A stretch of DNA of 64,000 bases from Flavobacterium defluvii (GTDB lineage: Bacteria > Bacteroidota > Bacteroidia > Flavobacteriales > Flavobacteriaceae). Positions within the stretch are counted from its first letter, which is position 1. Every line of letters begins with the position of its first letter. Positions 35,304 through 44,785 of the stretch are shown here, in pieces. The stretch covers positions 720,450 through 784,449 of the forward strand of contig NZ_FQWC01000002.1 of the NCBI RefSeq assembly GCF_900129555.1, in the 5' to 3' direction. A model generated the notes under the pieces. The model had not been told where the DNA came from, did no database searches, and saw nothing but the letters and a program-made list of their open reading frames with translations. The translations under genes were made by a program, and so were the position numbers.

Positions 35304-36198
35304 AAGATTAGCTCTTCACGTAAAATTACATGCAAATACAATCAATATTTTGAATACACTAACAGACAGTCTTTGGTGGGATGAGCTTAAGGTGGTTTAT
35401 CTTTATGATATCGCATCAGCCAAAGCGCTTTCCAAATTTTTGGTTCCGGGCTGGATTACCCTTTTAGCGGTGGTGTCGGGTTCCATCAAGTTCGCAGAAT
35501 CTTCCTCCAGTGCGGAAATATGTGCCGGCGATATCTATGCTGTTCCGGGCAGCGCCGAGGTCGATTCCCTCTCCGGGCTTCACCGCATATGGCTGGTGTC
35601 CTGTACTGCGGAATTTGCCGTTTCCAGCAGGATAGTAAGGTTCGGTGCGGGCTATATGGAAATTTTTGCCCGACAGCAATCTCCCGTTCTTGCAGTTAAC
35701 GGGAAGGAACTGCGGCATGTCGTATCGCTTCTGCGGCTGCTGAAGAAAAAGATCGGCTGCAGGCATGCAGTCTTCAAGGACGAAATGGTATTGCTGTACT
35801 TCAATATGATAGTTTACGAGTACATCGACCTGCGCTATAAGTACGGCAAAAACAGGGCAATCCTACACTACCGGAATGATAAGATCGTAATGGATTTTAT
35901 CGGCCTGGTGCAGCAGAATTCGCCCAGGCACCATAATGTGAAATTTTATGCCGATTGTCTATTTGTCAGCAGCGGCCACCTGGGCAAAGCCGTAAAAGCA
36001 GTTTTGGGGATTTCCGCCAAACGCTTTATAGAAATGGCCGTACTGTCGGAGGCCTATCTGCTTCTGGCCGATACGCAGCTTTCCGTTTCCGAGCTTGCCG
36101 AACAGCTCAACTTTGACAGCCCTGCGGCGTTCAGCGGTTTTTTCAAGAAGAATACCAGGCTTTCACCAACCCAGTACCGTCTGAGCCTCAAGTTTTAA
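35278..36198 (+). CDS. AraC-family transcriptional regulator
   Basis: 306 residues with an N-terminal cupin-like sensing domain and a C-terminal AraC HTH: KFYADCLFVSSGHLGKAVKA and LSVSELAEQLNFDSPAAFSG, then FKKNTRLSPTQYR. No ATG is available before the domain; the frame could start at TTG 35278 (overlapping the previous gene by 26 bases) or TTG 35350. Third gene of the lipoprotein operon, so it may control its own operon through the palindrome at 34219-34249. Confidence 0.8.
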   Translation: MHEKKPVPERLALHVKLHANTINILNTLTDSLWWDELKVVYLYDIASAKALSKFLVPGWITLLAVVSGSIKFAESSSSAEICAGDIYAVPGSAEVDSLSGLHRIWLVSCTAEFAVSSRIVRFGAGYMEIFARQQSPVLAVNGKELRHVVSLLRLLKKKIGCRHAVFKDEMVLLYFNMIVYEYIDLRYKYGKNRAILHYRNDKIVMDFIGLVQQNSPRHHNVKFYADCLFVSSGHLGKAVKAVLGISAKRFIEMAVLSEAYLLLADTQLSVSELAEQLNFDSPAAFSGFFKKNTRLSPTQYRLSLKF

Positions 36199-36377
36199 TA
36201 CGTCACCTATTCGATTATGCTAATAAATTCACCTAACCGTACTATCTTTTACCAGCAGGTTTATTTTTGAGAACGGCGTAATGACTGCTTCTGCTGCCAA
36301 ACCAATAACGGCAGGCAGTGCACTTTTTTGCTGCGCCCGGAATTTTTGTAAAAGATATTACATTAAATCCTTCGAGT

Positions 36378-37220
36378 ATGAATTCACTGCATTCCATTAT
36401 TTCCCAAATCAGCATTAAAGAAGACAAATTATCCTGCCAGACCGCCCATCTCATTGATGAGGCCCATCAGATGACGCTCTATCTGAAGGAGGTGCTTCAA
36501 ACTGTACGGCAGCATGTGCTTGAAAAGGGATTCGAGGACGAAGCGGAGGAAATAGACTTTTTCAGGAACATCAAACCCCTGATTCTGGGCAAACTGATGT
36601 TCTATAATAAAGTTTTCCGCATTGAGACCATCTGTCCGGTCAAGGAAGGGCAGGTCCATCAGAAATTTTTCATGAGCCATCTCCAGCAGCTCAAAGCCCA
36701 GTTCAAGGAATGCATCTTCAGCACACACTTCTACCGCTACTACAAGTCGGGGAGAAATGACCGGGATGATGAATATTTTTTGCGAGGAAAGATCAATTAC
36801 AGCGATGGACTGAACAGCTATGTTTTCGAGATCGACCACAGGTTCTCGACCTATTATGACAATAAGATTGCGAGGATCATCGCCAATGAGCTTATCTATA
36901 ATTATCTTACCACGAAGATAAATCCAGAAGTATCTACGGATTCTTTTGCGGGAGGGACGGAATTTTCCAAAGAAATTTTCTGGACGGATTCCAAAAACGC
37001 GCTAATTGAACTTATCTATGCGCTTTATGCCTCTGGAGTTGTATCGCACGGAAAGATCGGAATACGCAGGATAACCCTTGTTTTTCAGCTGCTTTTCCGC
37101 ATTCCGCTGGGCGATGTGCATCATTCATTCCACAGGATGAAAGACAGGGCTGGAACGAGGACTTCTTTTCTGGACCACCTTAAGACGTCCCTGGAGCAGT
37201 ACATGGACAAAGAGCTTTAA
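36378..37220 (+). CDS. rteC: RteC-family regulator of conjugative element excision
   Basis: 280 residues from the ATG at 36378; an in-frame ATG at 36318 adds 20 residues that do not look conserved. The sequence fits the RteC domain along its length, including FFRNIKPLILGKLMFYNKVFR, the central LQQLKAQF and YYKSGRNDRDDEYF segments and the C-terminal IELIYALYASG and HHSFHRMKDRAGTRTSFL. In CTnDOT-type elements RteC activates the excision operon by binding an inverted repeat upstream of xis genes. A matching repeat lies at 37373-37396. This gene marks the left side of the conjugative element. Confidence 0.85.
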   Translation: MNSLHSIISQISIKEDKLSCQTAHLIDEAHQMTLYLKEVLQTVRQHVLEKGFEDEAEEIDFFRNIKPLILGKLMFYNKVFRIETICPVKEGQVHQKFFMSHLQQLKAQFKECIFSTHFYRYYKSGRNDRDDEYFLRGKINYSDGLNSYVFEIDHRFSTYYDNKIARIIANELIYNYLTTKINPEVSTDSFAGGTEFSKEIFWTDSKNALIELIYALYASGVVSHGKIGIRRITLVFQLLFRIPLGDVHHSFHRMKDRAGTRTSFLDHLKTSLEQYMDKEL

Positions 37221-37305
37221 ACAGCTGCGGATTAACGGCCTAAAAGTTTTCCTTTTTTACCCATAAGAGCCAATTGGCAGGGACTGGCATCCCAATTTTT
37301 TGAAG

Positions 37306-37337
37306 GCCCCATTTGACCGCGTGCGGACAAATGGGGC
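37306..37337 (+). terminator. Hairpin after rteC
   Basis: GCCCCATTTG (37306-37315) pairs perfectly with CAAATGGGGC (37328-37337) around a 12-base loop. The T tract after it is weak (TGATTTATTG), so it may be a partial terminator or an attenuator. Confidence 0.5.
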
Positions 37338-37372
37338 TGATTTATTGCGGCACTACATAAAAAAAAATGAAT

Positions 37373-37396
37373 CTGCCAATGGGCACGACTTGGCAG
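37373..37396 (+). promoter_or_regulatory. Candidate RteC operator
   Basis: CTGCCAA (37373-37379), 10-base spacer, TTGGCAG (37390-37396): perfect 7-bp inverted repeat 56 bases before the Xis-like start. The half-site TTGGCAG also occurs at 37274-37280. In CTnDOT, RteC binds inverted half-sites at this position upstream of xis2c. Confidence 0.5.
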
Positions 37397-37451
37397 GTAT
37401 TGATCTGCGTATTATACAATTTTGCGGTGTGCAACTCAAAATTACTGGATT

Positions 37452-37763
37452 ATGAATGTGGAGAGATTGGAATTCATGGCCTGGATGGAACGCATTATGG
37501 AGCGGTTCGACATCCTGGGCGAGATGGTCAGCGAAAGCAGGAGGAAAAATATGGACATAGACGGGGAGGAGCTGCTTGACAACCAGGATGTCCTGCAGAT
37601 GCTGAAAATAAGTTCTCGCTCCCTTCAGCGCTACAGGTCCTCGGGAAGGCTCTGCTATTATTCAATCAGCGGCAAGATCTATTACAAGCTTTCGGACGTT
37701 CAGCAATTCATAAGGGACAGTTTTTCCGCACATACCGCCAGGAAGAAGCCGATTGGAGACTAA
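37452..37763 (+). CDS. Excisionase-like helix-turn-helix protein (Xis2-type)
   Basis: 103 residues from the ATG at 37452; an earlier ATG at 37422 adds ten unlikely residues. A coiled N-terminus (LEFMAWMERIMERFDILGEM) is followed by a winged HTH_17/MerR-like domain: LLDNQDVLQMLKISSRSLQR, YRSSGRLCYY, GKIYYKLSDVQQFI. This matches the small DNA-bending HTH proteins encoded after rteC in CTnDOT-type excision operons. The small arginine-rich tail fits DNA binding. Confidence 0.8.
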   Translation: MNVERLEFMAWMERIMERFDILGEMVSESRRKNMDIDGEELLDNQDVLQMLKISSRSLQRYRSSGRLCYYSISGKIYYKLSDVQQFIRDSFSAHTARKKPIGD

Positions 37764-37841
37764 GGCGGACAGCAGGCGTCAGCAGTAACATTTGCGCGGG
37801 CGCGGGCATTACTTTCGATTATTAACCAAAAAAACAAAGTC

Positions 37842-39296
37842 ATGAGTGAACAATCCGCTGAAAAAGCGAAATGGCCGGAGGAACTCTCGGACATCCTGCT
37901 TGTGTTTGATAAAGAAAAAAAGAAAATCCAGGCAGTCAAAAGCATCGATGAAAATGGAAAAATGCAGACCGTAGACCCCACAGATAAAAACCAAAACCAA
38001 TTTATGAGAGTGGACAGGAACGGCGATTTCTTCTCCAATTTCTTTTCCAATTTTCTGAGCCAGCTGAAAAATCCCACCAACTTTTCATTTTTCAAGGTTC
38101 CCTTTGCCATTGGCGTTGATACGGCAAAGGAAATGCAGCAGCATGCAGACAATCCGACGCCGCAGGGAGAACTGCTCATGCAGCAGCATGAAATTAAAGC
38201 GAGTGAACCTGCACAGGACAATAAAGAGAATAATCCAATAAATAAAAATCATATGGAAGCAACACAGACAAATGCCGAGACGAGCGAATACCGCTACAAG
38301 CCGGAACAGATCGACTGGGAGACCATGAACCATCTTGGGCTCAGCAAGGAAAAACTTGAGAAACTGAACCTTCTGGAGCCCATGCTCAAAGGCTACAAAA
38401 CAAACGAGCTCGTGCCCATAAGCCTAAATCTTGGGACTGCCGTCACAAGGCTGGATGCCAGATTGTCCCTTAAAATGAACGAGGAGGGAGAGGTTGTGGT
38501 CGCCATACACGGCATCCGAAAAGGGCCCAACCTGAACTATCCCTTCTTCGGCCATGAGTTCAGCAGGGAGGACAAGGACAACCTGCTGAAAACGGGAAAC
38601 ATGGGACGCGTGGTCAATCTGACCAATCCGAAGACCGACGAGGTTCTTCCTTCGGTGATCAGCGTGGACAGGCTGACCAATGAAGTAGTGGCTTTTCGGG
38701 CCGATTACATCAAAATACCCGATGAAATAAAAGGGGTAAAACTGAGCGAAGATCAAAAGCAGACCCTATTGGAAGGAAAACCGCTGCCATTGGAAGGGAT
38801 GATTTCGAAAAAAGGGGAACCGTTCGACGCCACGGTGCAGTTCAACGCGGACAAGCGTTTCGTGGAATTTCTCTTCGACAGAAACAATAGCAGCAGACAG
38901 GTTCAGGGCAATGGAGAGAACCAGACTGGGGAAGCACCAAAAATCTTCAGGGGAAAAGAACTTGACGAGCAGCAGCACCAGAAGCTGCAGGACGGCCAGA
39001 CCGTATACATCAGCGGTCTTATAGACAAGAAAGGCAGGGAGTATAACGGATACATCACTTTCAACAAGGAGAGCGGCAGGACCGAGTTTTCATTCGACAA
39101 CCCGTTAAAAATGAAGGAACAGGCGAAGCCTGCTGAGGAAAACAAAGTACAGACGGCGGTGAATTCAGAGGGTAAAACCAATGAGGCGACCAAAAAGCTG
39201 CAGGAACCTTTAAGATCCGGCCAGTCGGGTCCAAATACGCAGAAACAGCAGGAAGAGCAGCAGGCTGAAACCAAGTCAAAAGGACGCAAAATGTAA
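37842..39296 (+). CDS. DUF4099/DUF3945 domain protein of the excision operon
   Basis: 484 residues. A DUF4099-like part (YRYKPEQIDWETMNHLGLSK, VPISLNLGTAVTRLDARLSL) is followed by two or three DUF3945-type repeats (LSEDQKQTLLEGKPLPLEG and LDEQQHQKLQDGQTVYISG, each ending in a strand-rich block). The N-terminal third and the C-terminal 60 residues are low-complexity and charged. Homologues (orf3 in CTnDOT) lie before the topoisomerase gene in the excision operon. Molecular function is unknown. Confidence 0.85.
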   Translation: MSEQSAEKAKWPEELSDILLVFDKEKKKIQAVKSIDENGKMQTVDPTDKNQNQFMRVDRNGDFFSNFFSNFLSQLKNPTNFSFFKVPFAIGVDTAKEMQQHADNPTPQGELLMQQHEIKASEPAQDNKENNPINKNHMEATQTNAETSEYRYKPEQIDWETMNHLGLSKEKLEKLNLLEPMLKGYKTNELVPISLNLGTAVTRLDARLSLKMNEEGEVVVAIHGIRKGPNLNYPFFGHEFSREDKDNLLKTGNMGRVVNLTNPKTDEVLPSVISVDRLTNEVVAFRADYIKIPDEIKGVKLSEDQKQTLLEGKPLPLEGMISKKGEPFDATVQFNADKRFVEFLFDRNNSSRQVQGNGENQTGEAPKIFRGKELDEQQHQKLQDGQTVYISGLIDKKGREYNGYITFNKESGRTEFSFDNPLKMKEQAKPAEENKVQTAVNSEGKTNEATKKLQEPLRSGQSGPNTQKQQEEQQAETKSKGRKM

Positions 39297-39302
39297 AGCG
39301 CC

Positions 39303-41372
39303 ATGAAAGCTGTTATTGCAGAGAAACCAAGTACTGCAAGGGAGATAGCCGTACTGCTGGGAGCCACCGAAAAAAAGGATGGCTACCTGGCAGGAAACGG
39401 CTATTTTGTTACTTGGGCTTTAGGACATCTGGTGGGCCTGGGCCTGCCGGAGGAATACGGCATCAGGGGCTTTGAGAATGGGGCCCTCCCGATAATTCCA
39501 GATCCCTTTCTACTAACTGTTCGGAAACAAAAAAATGAAAATGGCTACGCCGCTGATGCAGGTGCTGTGAAACAGCTGCAAGTTATCAAATATGTTATTG
39601 GTCAGAGCGACTTGATCATAGCGGCCACCGACGCAGGCCGTGAGGGTGAGCTGATTTTCCGCTATATCTATGAATACCTTGAATGCGGCAAACCTTTTGT
39701 CCGCCTATGGATCAGCAGTCTTACCGAGAAAGCCATCAGGAAAGGGCTGGAGAATCTGAGGCCTGGCTCTGATCTTGACGGATTGTACCTTGCGGCACAG
39801 GCTCGAAGCAGGGCTGACTGGCTTGTAGGGATCAATGCCTCTCGGGCCTTGAGCGCTGCCCAGGGTAACCGGGCTTATTCCCTTGGAAGGGTTCAGACGC
39901 CGACACTGGCGCTCGTATGCCTGCGCTATTTGGAAAATAAAGCCTTCACCGAAGAGCCATACTGGCAGCTCCAGCTGTCGCACAGCAAGGATTTTACACT
40001 TTTCACAAGCATCAGCCAAAAGAGATGGGACGATAAAAGGCAGGCATCGGAAGCGCTCAGGTCCATTGAAAGAAATGCGGCGACAGCCTGGGTATCGTCC
40101 GTGGAGGTCAAAAAATCTATAGAGCATCCCCCTCTGCTTTTCGATCTCACTGGACTGCAGAAGCAGGCCAGCACGGACCTGAACCTCTCGGCCGTTGAAA
40201 CGCTGAACATTGCACAGAGCCTTTATGAAAAGCAGTTCATCACCTATCCGCGAACGGGGAGCAGAAATATTACCGAAGATCTTTGGGAAGAGATACCCCG
40301 CCTTATAAAAGCATTGGGGCAGCGCGAAAATTGCAGGGAGGCGATATCGGCTTTGAAACTGGGACGCCTGAACAAAAGGATCGTCAGCGAAGCGGGCGTA
40401 ACCGACCACCACGGTTTGCTGCCTACCGAAAGAATCCCATCGGCGCTACCTGCAAAGGAGACGTCTGTCTACAATCTTATTGCCGGAAGGCTGCTTGAAG
40501 CAGTATCCGAGCCGTGCATTAAGGAGATTACCATGATAAATCTGCAGGTGCTGCATTTTGATTTTATCCTAGCTGGCAGCAGGATCATCGAATCCGGCTG
40601 GCGGGGTGTACAAGGCCGCTTTTTTGGCAGCGGGGAGCCCGGACAGGAACTCCCTGAAATCAAGAAAGGCGATGAGCTTAAAATCAAAAAGTGCGCAGTC
40701 GTTGAGAAGACAAGCAGCCCGCCGTCAATTTACACCGAAGCCGGACTTTTATCCGCTATGGAGAACGCAGGAAAAAAGGCAGACAGTCTCGAAGACCGCA
40801 GGGAACTGCAGAGCATCGGTCTGGGAACGCCCGCGACAAGGGCAGCGGTTATTGAAACACTGTTTGACCGCAAGTATATCCAAAGACAAGGAAAATCATT
40901 GATTCCAACCGAGAAGGGACTTATGGTGTATGAGCTGGTGAAGGATAAAAGGATTGCCGATGCGGCGATGACGGCCCAATGGGAAACCGAATTGCGGAAG
41001 ATTGAAAACAAAGAGGCAGACGCGGCGGCATTCCAAAAGCAGATGGAATCCTATGCCGAATGCATAACAAAGGAACTGCTTGAAGTTTCCGTTCCGCAGA
41101 TTACGGCGCCGGAACTCTGCTGTCCCAAGTGCAGGACAGGAAGGATGATTGTAAGCGAAACTGCCGTCAAATGCCCGGAAAAGGACTGCAGGTGGATCCA
41201 GTTCCGGAATGTGTGCGGCGTAAAGATCAGTCCGGCTGATATCGAAATCCTGCTTCGTACGGGGAGAACCCCGCTAATAAAGGGAATGAAAAGCAGAGCA
41301 GGAAAATCATTTGATGCGTATATCGTGATGAATGGCAAGGCTGAGACTTCATTTGAATTTGCAAAAAAGTAA
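39303..41372 (+). CDS. topB: Type IA DNA topoisomerase, topoisomerase III-like (Exc)
   Basis: 689 residues. TOPRIM domain at the N-terminus (MKAVIAEKPSTAREIA, then TDAGREGELIFRYIYEY), the four-domain type IA core (SRADWLVGINASRALS, YSLGRVQTPTLAL), and the active-site Tyr315 in QFITYPRTGSR. A zinc-ribbon-like C-terminus follows (CCPKC, CPEKDC). In CTnDOT the equivalent Exc is a topoisomerase III encoded in the excision operon. It starts 6 bases after the DUF3945 gene. Confidence 0.92.
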   Translation: MKAVIAEKPSTAREIAVLLGATEKKDGYLAGNGYFVTWALGHLVGLGLPEEYGIRGFENGALPIIPDPFLLTVRKQKNENGYAADAGAVKQLQVIKYVIGQSDLIIAATDAGREGELIFRYIYEYLECGKPFVRLWISSLTEKAIRKGLENLRPGSDLDGLYLAAQARSRADWLVGINASRALSAAQGNRAYSLGRVQTPTLALVCLRYLENKAFTEEPYWQLQLSHSKDFTLFTSISQKRWDDKRQASEALRSIERNAATAWVSSVEVKKSIEHPPLLFDLTGLQKQASTDLNLSAVETLNIAQSLYEKQFITYPRTGSRNITEDLWEEIPRLIKALGQRENCREAISALKLGRLNKRIVSEAGVTDHHGLLPTERIPSALPAKETSVYNLIAGRLLEAVSEPCIKEITMINLQVLHFDFILAGSRIIESGWRGVQGRFFGSGEPGQELPEIKKGDELKIKKCAVVEKTSSPPSIYTEAGLLSAMENAGKKADSLEDRRELQSIGLGTPATRAAVIETLFDRKYIQRQGKSLIPTEKGLMVYELVKDKRIADAAMTAQWETELRKIENKEADAAAFQKQMESYAECITKELLEVSVPQITAPELCCPKCRTGRMIVSETAVKCPEKDCRWIQFRNVCGVKISPADIEILLRTGRTPLIKGMKSRAGKSFDAYIVMNGKAETSFEFAKK

Positions 41373-41444
41373 AGCCCGATCGGAAATCATTTATGATCAG
41401 AAGCGCAAAAAAAATGTCTGGCTTATTAAAGAAACCAATACTGC

Positions 41445-42581
41445 ATGAAGATGAATTTTGAAAAACTAAGCTTAAGGATACAGCAGACCAGCGATTATTT
41501 AAGGACCAATGCCGTCAAGGCGGTGAATATGCATATCACCTTGAGAAACTGGCTTACGGGCTTTTATATTGTCGAGTTCGAGCAGCACGGAAGCGACCGG
41601 GCGGAGTACGGCGTGAAGCTGCTTGAAAACCTTGCCAAAAGGATCTCCGTGAAAGGATTGACCGCGCCGGAGCTCTCCCGATGCAGGCAGTTCTATCAAA
41701 GGTATCCGCAGATCCATGCACTTTTAGAAAAAGACCTTAAGAGTTTTCTTCCTGATGTATTTTTTGAGGATTTTATTATTGAAAATCATAGTTTGTCAAT
41801 TCTTGGGTCGGCAACCCAAGAATTTTACGGGTCTTTTCAAGAGGGTGGCCAATCCCACTTATACGGCTTGTTCCAGTCTGTCTCCTACAGCCATTTTACC
41901 GAGCTGATCAAGATTGGCGACAGCTCCAAAAGACGATTCTACGAGCTTCTTATCCTCGAAACGCAGCCCACTGTAAAAGAACTCAAGAGACAGATCGACA
42001 GCCTTACCTATGAAAGAATAGGACTTTCGCAGAACCATCAGCACTCCTTTGCAGAGGTGCTCAGAAGCATTGCCCCGCAGGATATCCAGGACATGGTCAA
42101 GTCGCACTATTTTTTTGAATTCCTAAATCTGGCACAGCCCAAACTGATTGAGGAAAACGAGCTGGAATCTGCTTTAATAGAACATCTGCAGCAGTTTATG
42201 CTCGAACTGGGAAACGGGTTCTGCTATGAGGCGCGGCAGAAAAGGCTGCTCATCGGCGGCGAATATTATTTTGTCGATCTGGTTTTTTACCATCGGATAC
42301 TGAAGTGCCATGTCCTTGTGGAACTGAAGACTGAAAATGCAAAACATGAACATATAGGCCAGCTTAAAGCCTACCTGAGTTTCTACAGCAAGAACATTAG
42401 GGCAGGCAGCGACAATCCGCCCGTTGGAATCCTTCTTGTGACCAGCCAGAATAAGACGCTGGTGGAATATGCGATTGGGGATAGCGATCTTGAAATATTT
42501 GTGAGCCAATATCAGCTGCAGCTTCCTGACAAAGCAGAATTAAGAGCTTTTATAGAGAAGGAATTAAGGAAGGAAAAGTAA
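41445..42581 (+). CDS. yhcG: YhcG/DUF1016-family PD-(D/E)XK nuclease
   Basis: 378 residues. The N-terminal DUF1016_N domain is recognisable (AVNMHITLRNWLTGFYIVEF, YGVKLLENLAKRI), with YhcG-type repeats to about residue 200. The C-terminal nuclease domain has FCYEARQKRLLIGGEYYFVD, LVFYHR and VLVELKTENAKHEHIGQLK, giving the D...E-x-K catalytic set. Such proteins occur in mobile elements and type I restriction loci; their role is unclear. It lies between exc and the mob genes, a position that usually holds cargo. Confidence 0.85.
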   Translation: MKMNFEKLSLRIQQTSDYLRTNAVKAVNMHITLRNWLTGFYIVEFEQHGSDRAEYGVKLLENLAKRISVKGLTAPELSRCRQFYQRYPQIHALLEKDLKSFLPDVFFEDFIIENHSLSILGSATQEFYGSFQEGGQSHLYGLFQSVSYSHFTELIKIGDSSKRRFYELLILETQPTVKELKRQIDSLTYERIGLSQNHQHSFAEVLRSIAPQDIQDMVKSHYFFEFLNLAQPKLIEENELESALIEHLQQFMLELGNGFCYEARQKRLLIGGEYYFVDLVFYHRILKCHVLVELKTENAKHEHIGQLKAYLSFYSKNIRAGSDNPPVGILLVTSQNKTLVEYAIGDSDLEIFVSQYQLQLPDKAELRAFIEKELRKEK

Positions 42582-42653
42582 ATAAAGCAGGTAATAACCC
42601 AGTCGAAAGATTTTTGGAAATTTTCGCCGTTAATTTTATAGGCTCTAAAAAAG

Positions 42654-42686
42654 AAAAGAGGATAATGTTTTCATTTATCCTCTTTT
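42654..42686. terminator. Bidirectional terminator between yhcG and the coupling protein gene
   Basis: AAAAGAGGATAA (42654-42665) pairs with TTATCCTCTTTT (42675-42686), with A- and T-runs on both sides. The stop codon of the minus-strand coupling protein gene lies in the loop. Confidence 0.8.
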
Positions 42687-44677
42687 TTGTTCTCCTTAAC
42701 CACGAGATGCTGCAGGTCAGGGTCTTTGGCAATACGGTCCAGCTCATCCTCAATAATCACGATTATATCCTTTTTGATCTGCCTATAGTTGGCGTGAATT
42801 TCCAGTTTCATATTATCGCGTCCCTCTGCGTCCATAAAAGCCATGATCTCAGGAATGGGCTGATAGCCTTTCTCTTGACGGTCAACATCCTGTCTGTCCA
42901 CCACGATTTCCGCATGAAAGATTTTCTGCTCGATGCGCTGGTCGAAATTATCCGATACCGCACCAACGAAAATCCCCTGGGTCAGTGTTGAGATTTTGGA
43001 TGCCGGAATAAGGCTGTCGAGCTGCGTGGAAATGGACGTGGAGGTATCGCTTCGGTTGATTGATATGCTCTGTCTTTTCTGCAGCACCTTGCCGAACCGC
43101 TCCGAAAGGCTCTTTGCCGTTTCCCCGACAACCTGCCCGCTGAAGATATTGCCGACGGTATTCTGGATCACCTTGCTTTCCTTGTCCCCGTAATCACGGT
43201 TCAGCTGAGAGAAATCCTGAAAACCCAAACAAACTGCCACCTTGTTGCTTCGGGCTGTCGCAATTAGATTGTCCAGCCCCCTGAAATAGATGGTCGGAAG
43301 CTCATCTATTATCACAGAGCTTTTCAGCTGCCCTTTTTTGTTGATCAGCTTTACGATTCGGGAATTGTATAATCCGAGAGCAGCGGAATAGATATTCTGG
43401 CGGTCGGGATTATTGCCCACGCATAATATCTTGGGCTCCCTGGGATTGTTGATATCCAGCGAGAAGTCATCACCGGTCATCACCCAATACAGGCTTGGAG
43501 AAATCATCCTTGACAGCGGAATTTTTGCGGAAGCTATCTGTCCCTGAAGCTGATCCTGGGCTCCTCCTTTCCATGCATCCATAAAGGGGGAAAGGTAGTT
43601 TTCCAGTTCCGGATAAGATGTAAGAATCGTAAAGACATCGGCGTATTTTTTATTTAACAGTTCGATTGCATGGGGAAAGGTGCAGTATCTTCCATTTTCA
43701 TAGATCTTAAGAAACCAGATGATTGCAGCGAGAAGTATTATGGGGCTCTCCACAAAAAAGTCTCCCTGCTTCTGTATCCAGCTTCGGTTCAAGTTGAGCA
43801 TAATGGTATAGGCCGCCTCGTAGGCGTCCGAGATGTCCGTCATAAAAGCAGGATTCAGAGGATTGCAGCGGTGGCTTTTTCTAGGATCGTCAAAGTTGAT
43901 GATGTAGAATTTTGGTCTGGCAGGATACTTATCATGATGATGCAGCAAATGATTGTAGGCAATGGTGGAAAGGTCGTCAAACTTGAAATCGTAGATATAC
44001 ATTGCAAAACCTTTCTCTATCTGCTGCTTGATGTAGCTGTTGATTATGGCATAGGATTTTCCTGATCCCGGAGTACCCAGCACAATGGTGGCGCGGAAGG
44101 GGTTTACGATGTTGATCCAGCCGCGGTTCCATTTGTTTTTATAGTAAAAGCTGGTTGGGAGATTAACTGAATATTCGTTTTCAAGCAGCCTTGTTTCCTG
44201 CTGAAAACTTTCGTTTTCATTGTTAAACACATCTTCCATAAGTCTGGTTCGAAGAATTCGGCTGATCCATACCCCTGCCACCATCAAAGCGGCATAGCCT
44301 ATTGCAGAAGAAAGCATGTACAAAAATAACGAAATCTCCAGCAGGAACCAGTTCAAGAAAAACAATACCAATCCAAGACCTAAAACCGGATAAATTTTAT
44401 TCCAAGTGATCTTTTCGTTTTTGACACCCTTGCTTCCCAGACAGCTGAGGAAAAGCAGGAGCAGGGCAAACAGCTTAGTGTACAGAACATTCGTGAACAG
44501 TCCGGCAGTGCGGTCAAAACCGCGCAAAATAGTATTTATTGTTTCCAGTGTCCATCCTCTTGCAAGAAAGAATTGGTAACAGTACCAGTAAAAATGCATC
44601 ATTAAAACGAGTATGCTAACCGCACGCATGAATGCCATAATTTTGGCAAGTCCCCTTAAATCATCTTCTCCCTGCAT
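42671..44677 (-). CDS. mobC: Type IV coupling protein (MobC/TraG, VirD4-like)
   Basis: 668 residues from the ATG at 44677; the sequence MQGEDDLRGLAKIMAFMRAV is the usual start in this family, and an upstream ATG at 44755 adds 26 unconserved residues. Four membrane helices lie in the first 170 residues. Walker A is GTPGSGKSY and Walker B SSVIIDELPTIYF. The protein delivers the relaxase-DNA complex to the mating channel at the inner membrane. It is last in the mob operon, after relaxase and MobA, transcribed away from the tra genes. Confidence 0.9.
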   Translation of the reverse strand: MQGEDDLRGLAKIMAFMRAVSILVLMMHFYWYCYQFFLARGWTLETINTILRGFDRTAGLFTNVLYTKLFALLLLFLSCLGSKGVKNEKITWNKIYPVLGLGLVLFFLNWFLLEISLFLYMLSSAIGYAALMVAGVWISRILRTRLMEDVFNNENESFQQETRLLENEYSVNLPTSFYYKNKWNRGWINIVNPFRATIVLGTPGSGKSYAIINSYIKQQIEKGFAMYIYDFKFDDLSTIAYNHLLHHHDKYPARPKFYIINFDDPRKSHRCNPLNPAFMTDISDAYEAAYTIMLNLNRSWIQKQGDFFVESPIILLAAIIWFLKIYENGRYCTFPHAIELLNKKYADVFTILTSYPELENYLSPFMDAWKGGAQDQLQGQIASAKIPLSRMISPSLYWVMTGDDFSLDINNPREPKILCVGNNPDRQNIYSAALGLYNSRIVKLINKKGQLKSSVIIDELPTIYFRGLDNLIATARSNKVAVCLGFQDFSQLNRDYGDKESKVIQNTVGNIFSGQVVGETAKSLSERFGKVLQKRQSISINRSDTSTSISTQLDSLIPASKISTLTQGIFVGAVSDNFDQRIEQKIFHAEIVVDRQDVDRQEKGYQPIPEIMAFMDAEGRDNMKLEIHANYRQIKKDIIVIIEDELDRIAKDPDLQHLVVKENKKEDK

Positions 44678-44785
44678 AATTGTAATTATTAAACTGTTGC
44701 TTTTAAGATATATGTTTTTAATCCTATGGATTATCACAATGTAATGCGTGGCCATAAAAGGCTTTGTCTGGCACGGATATCATGT

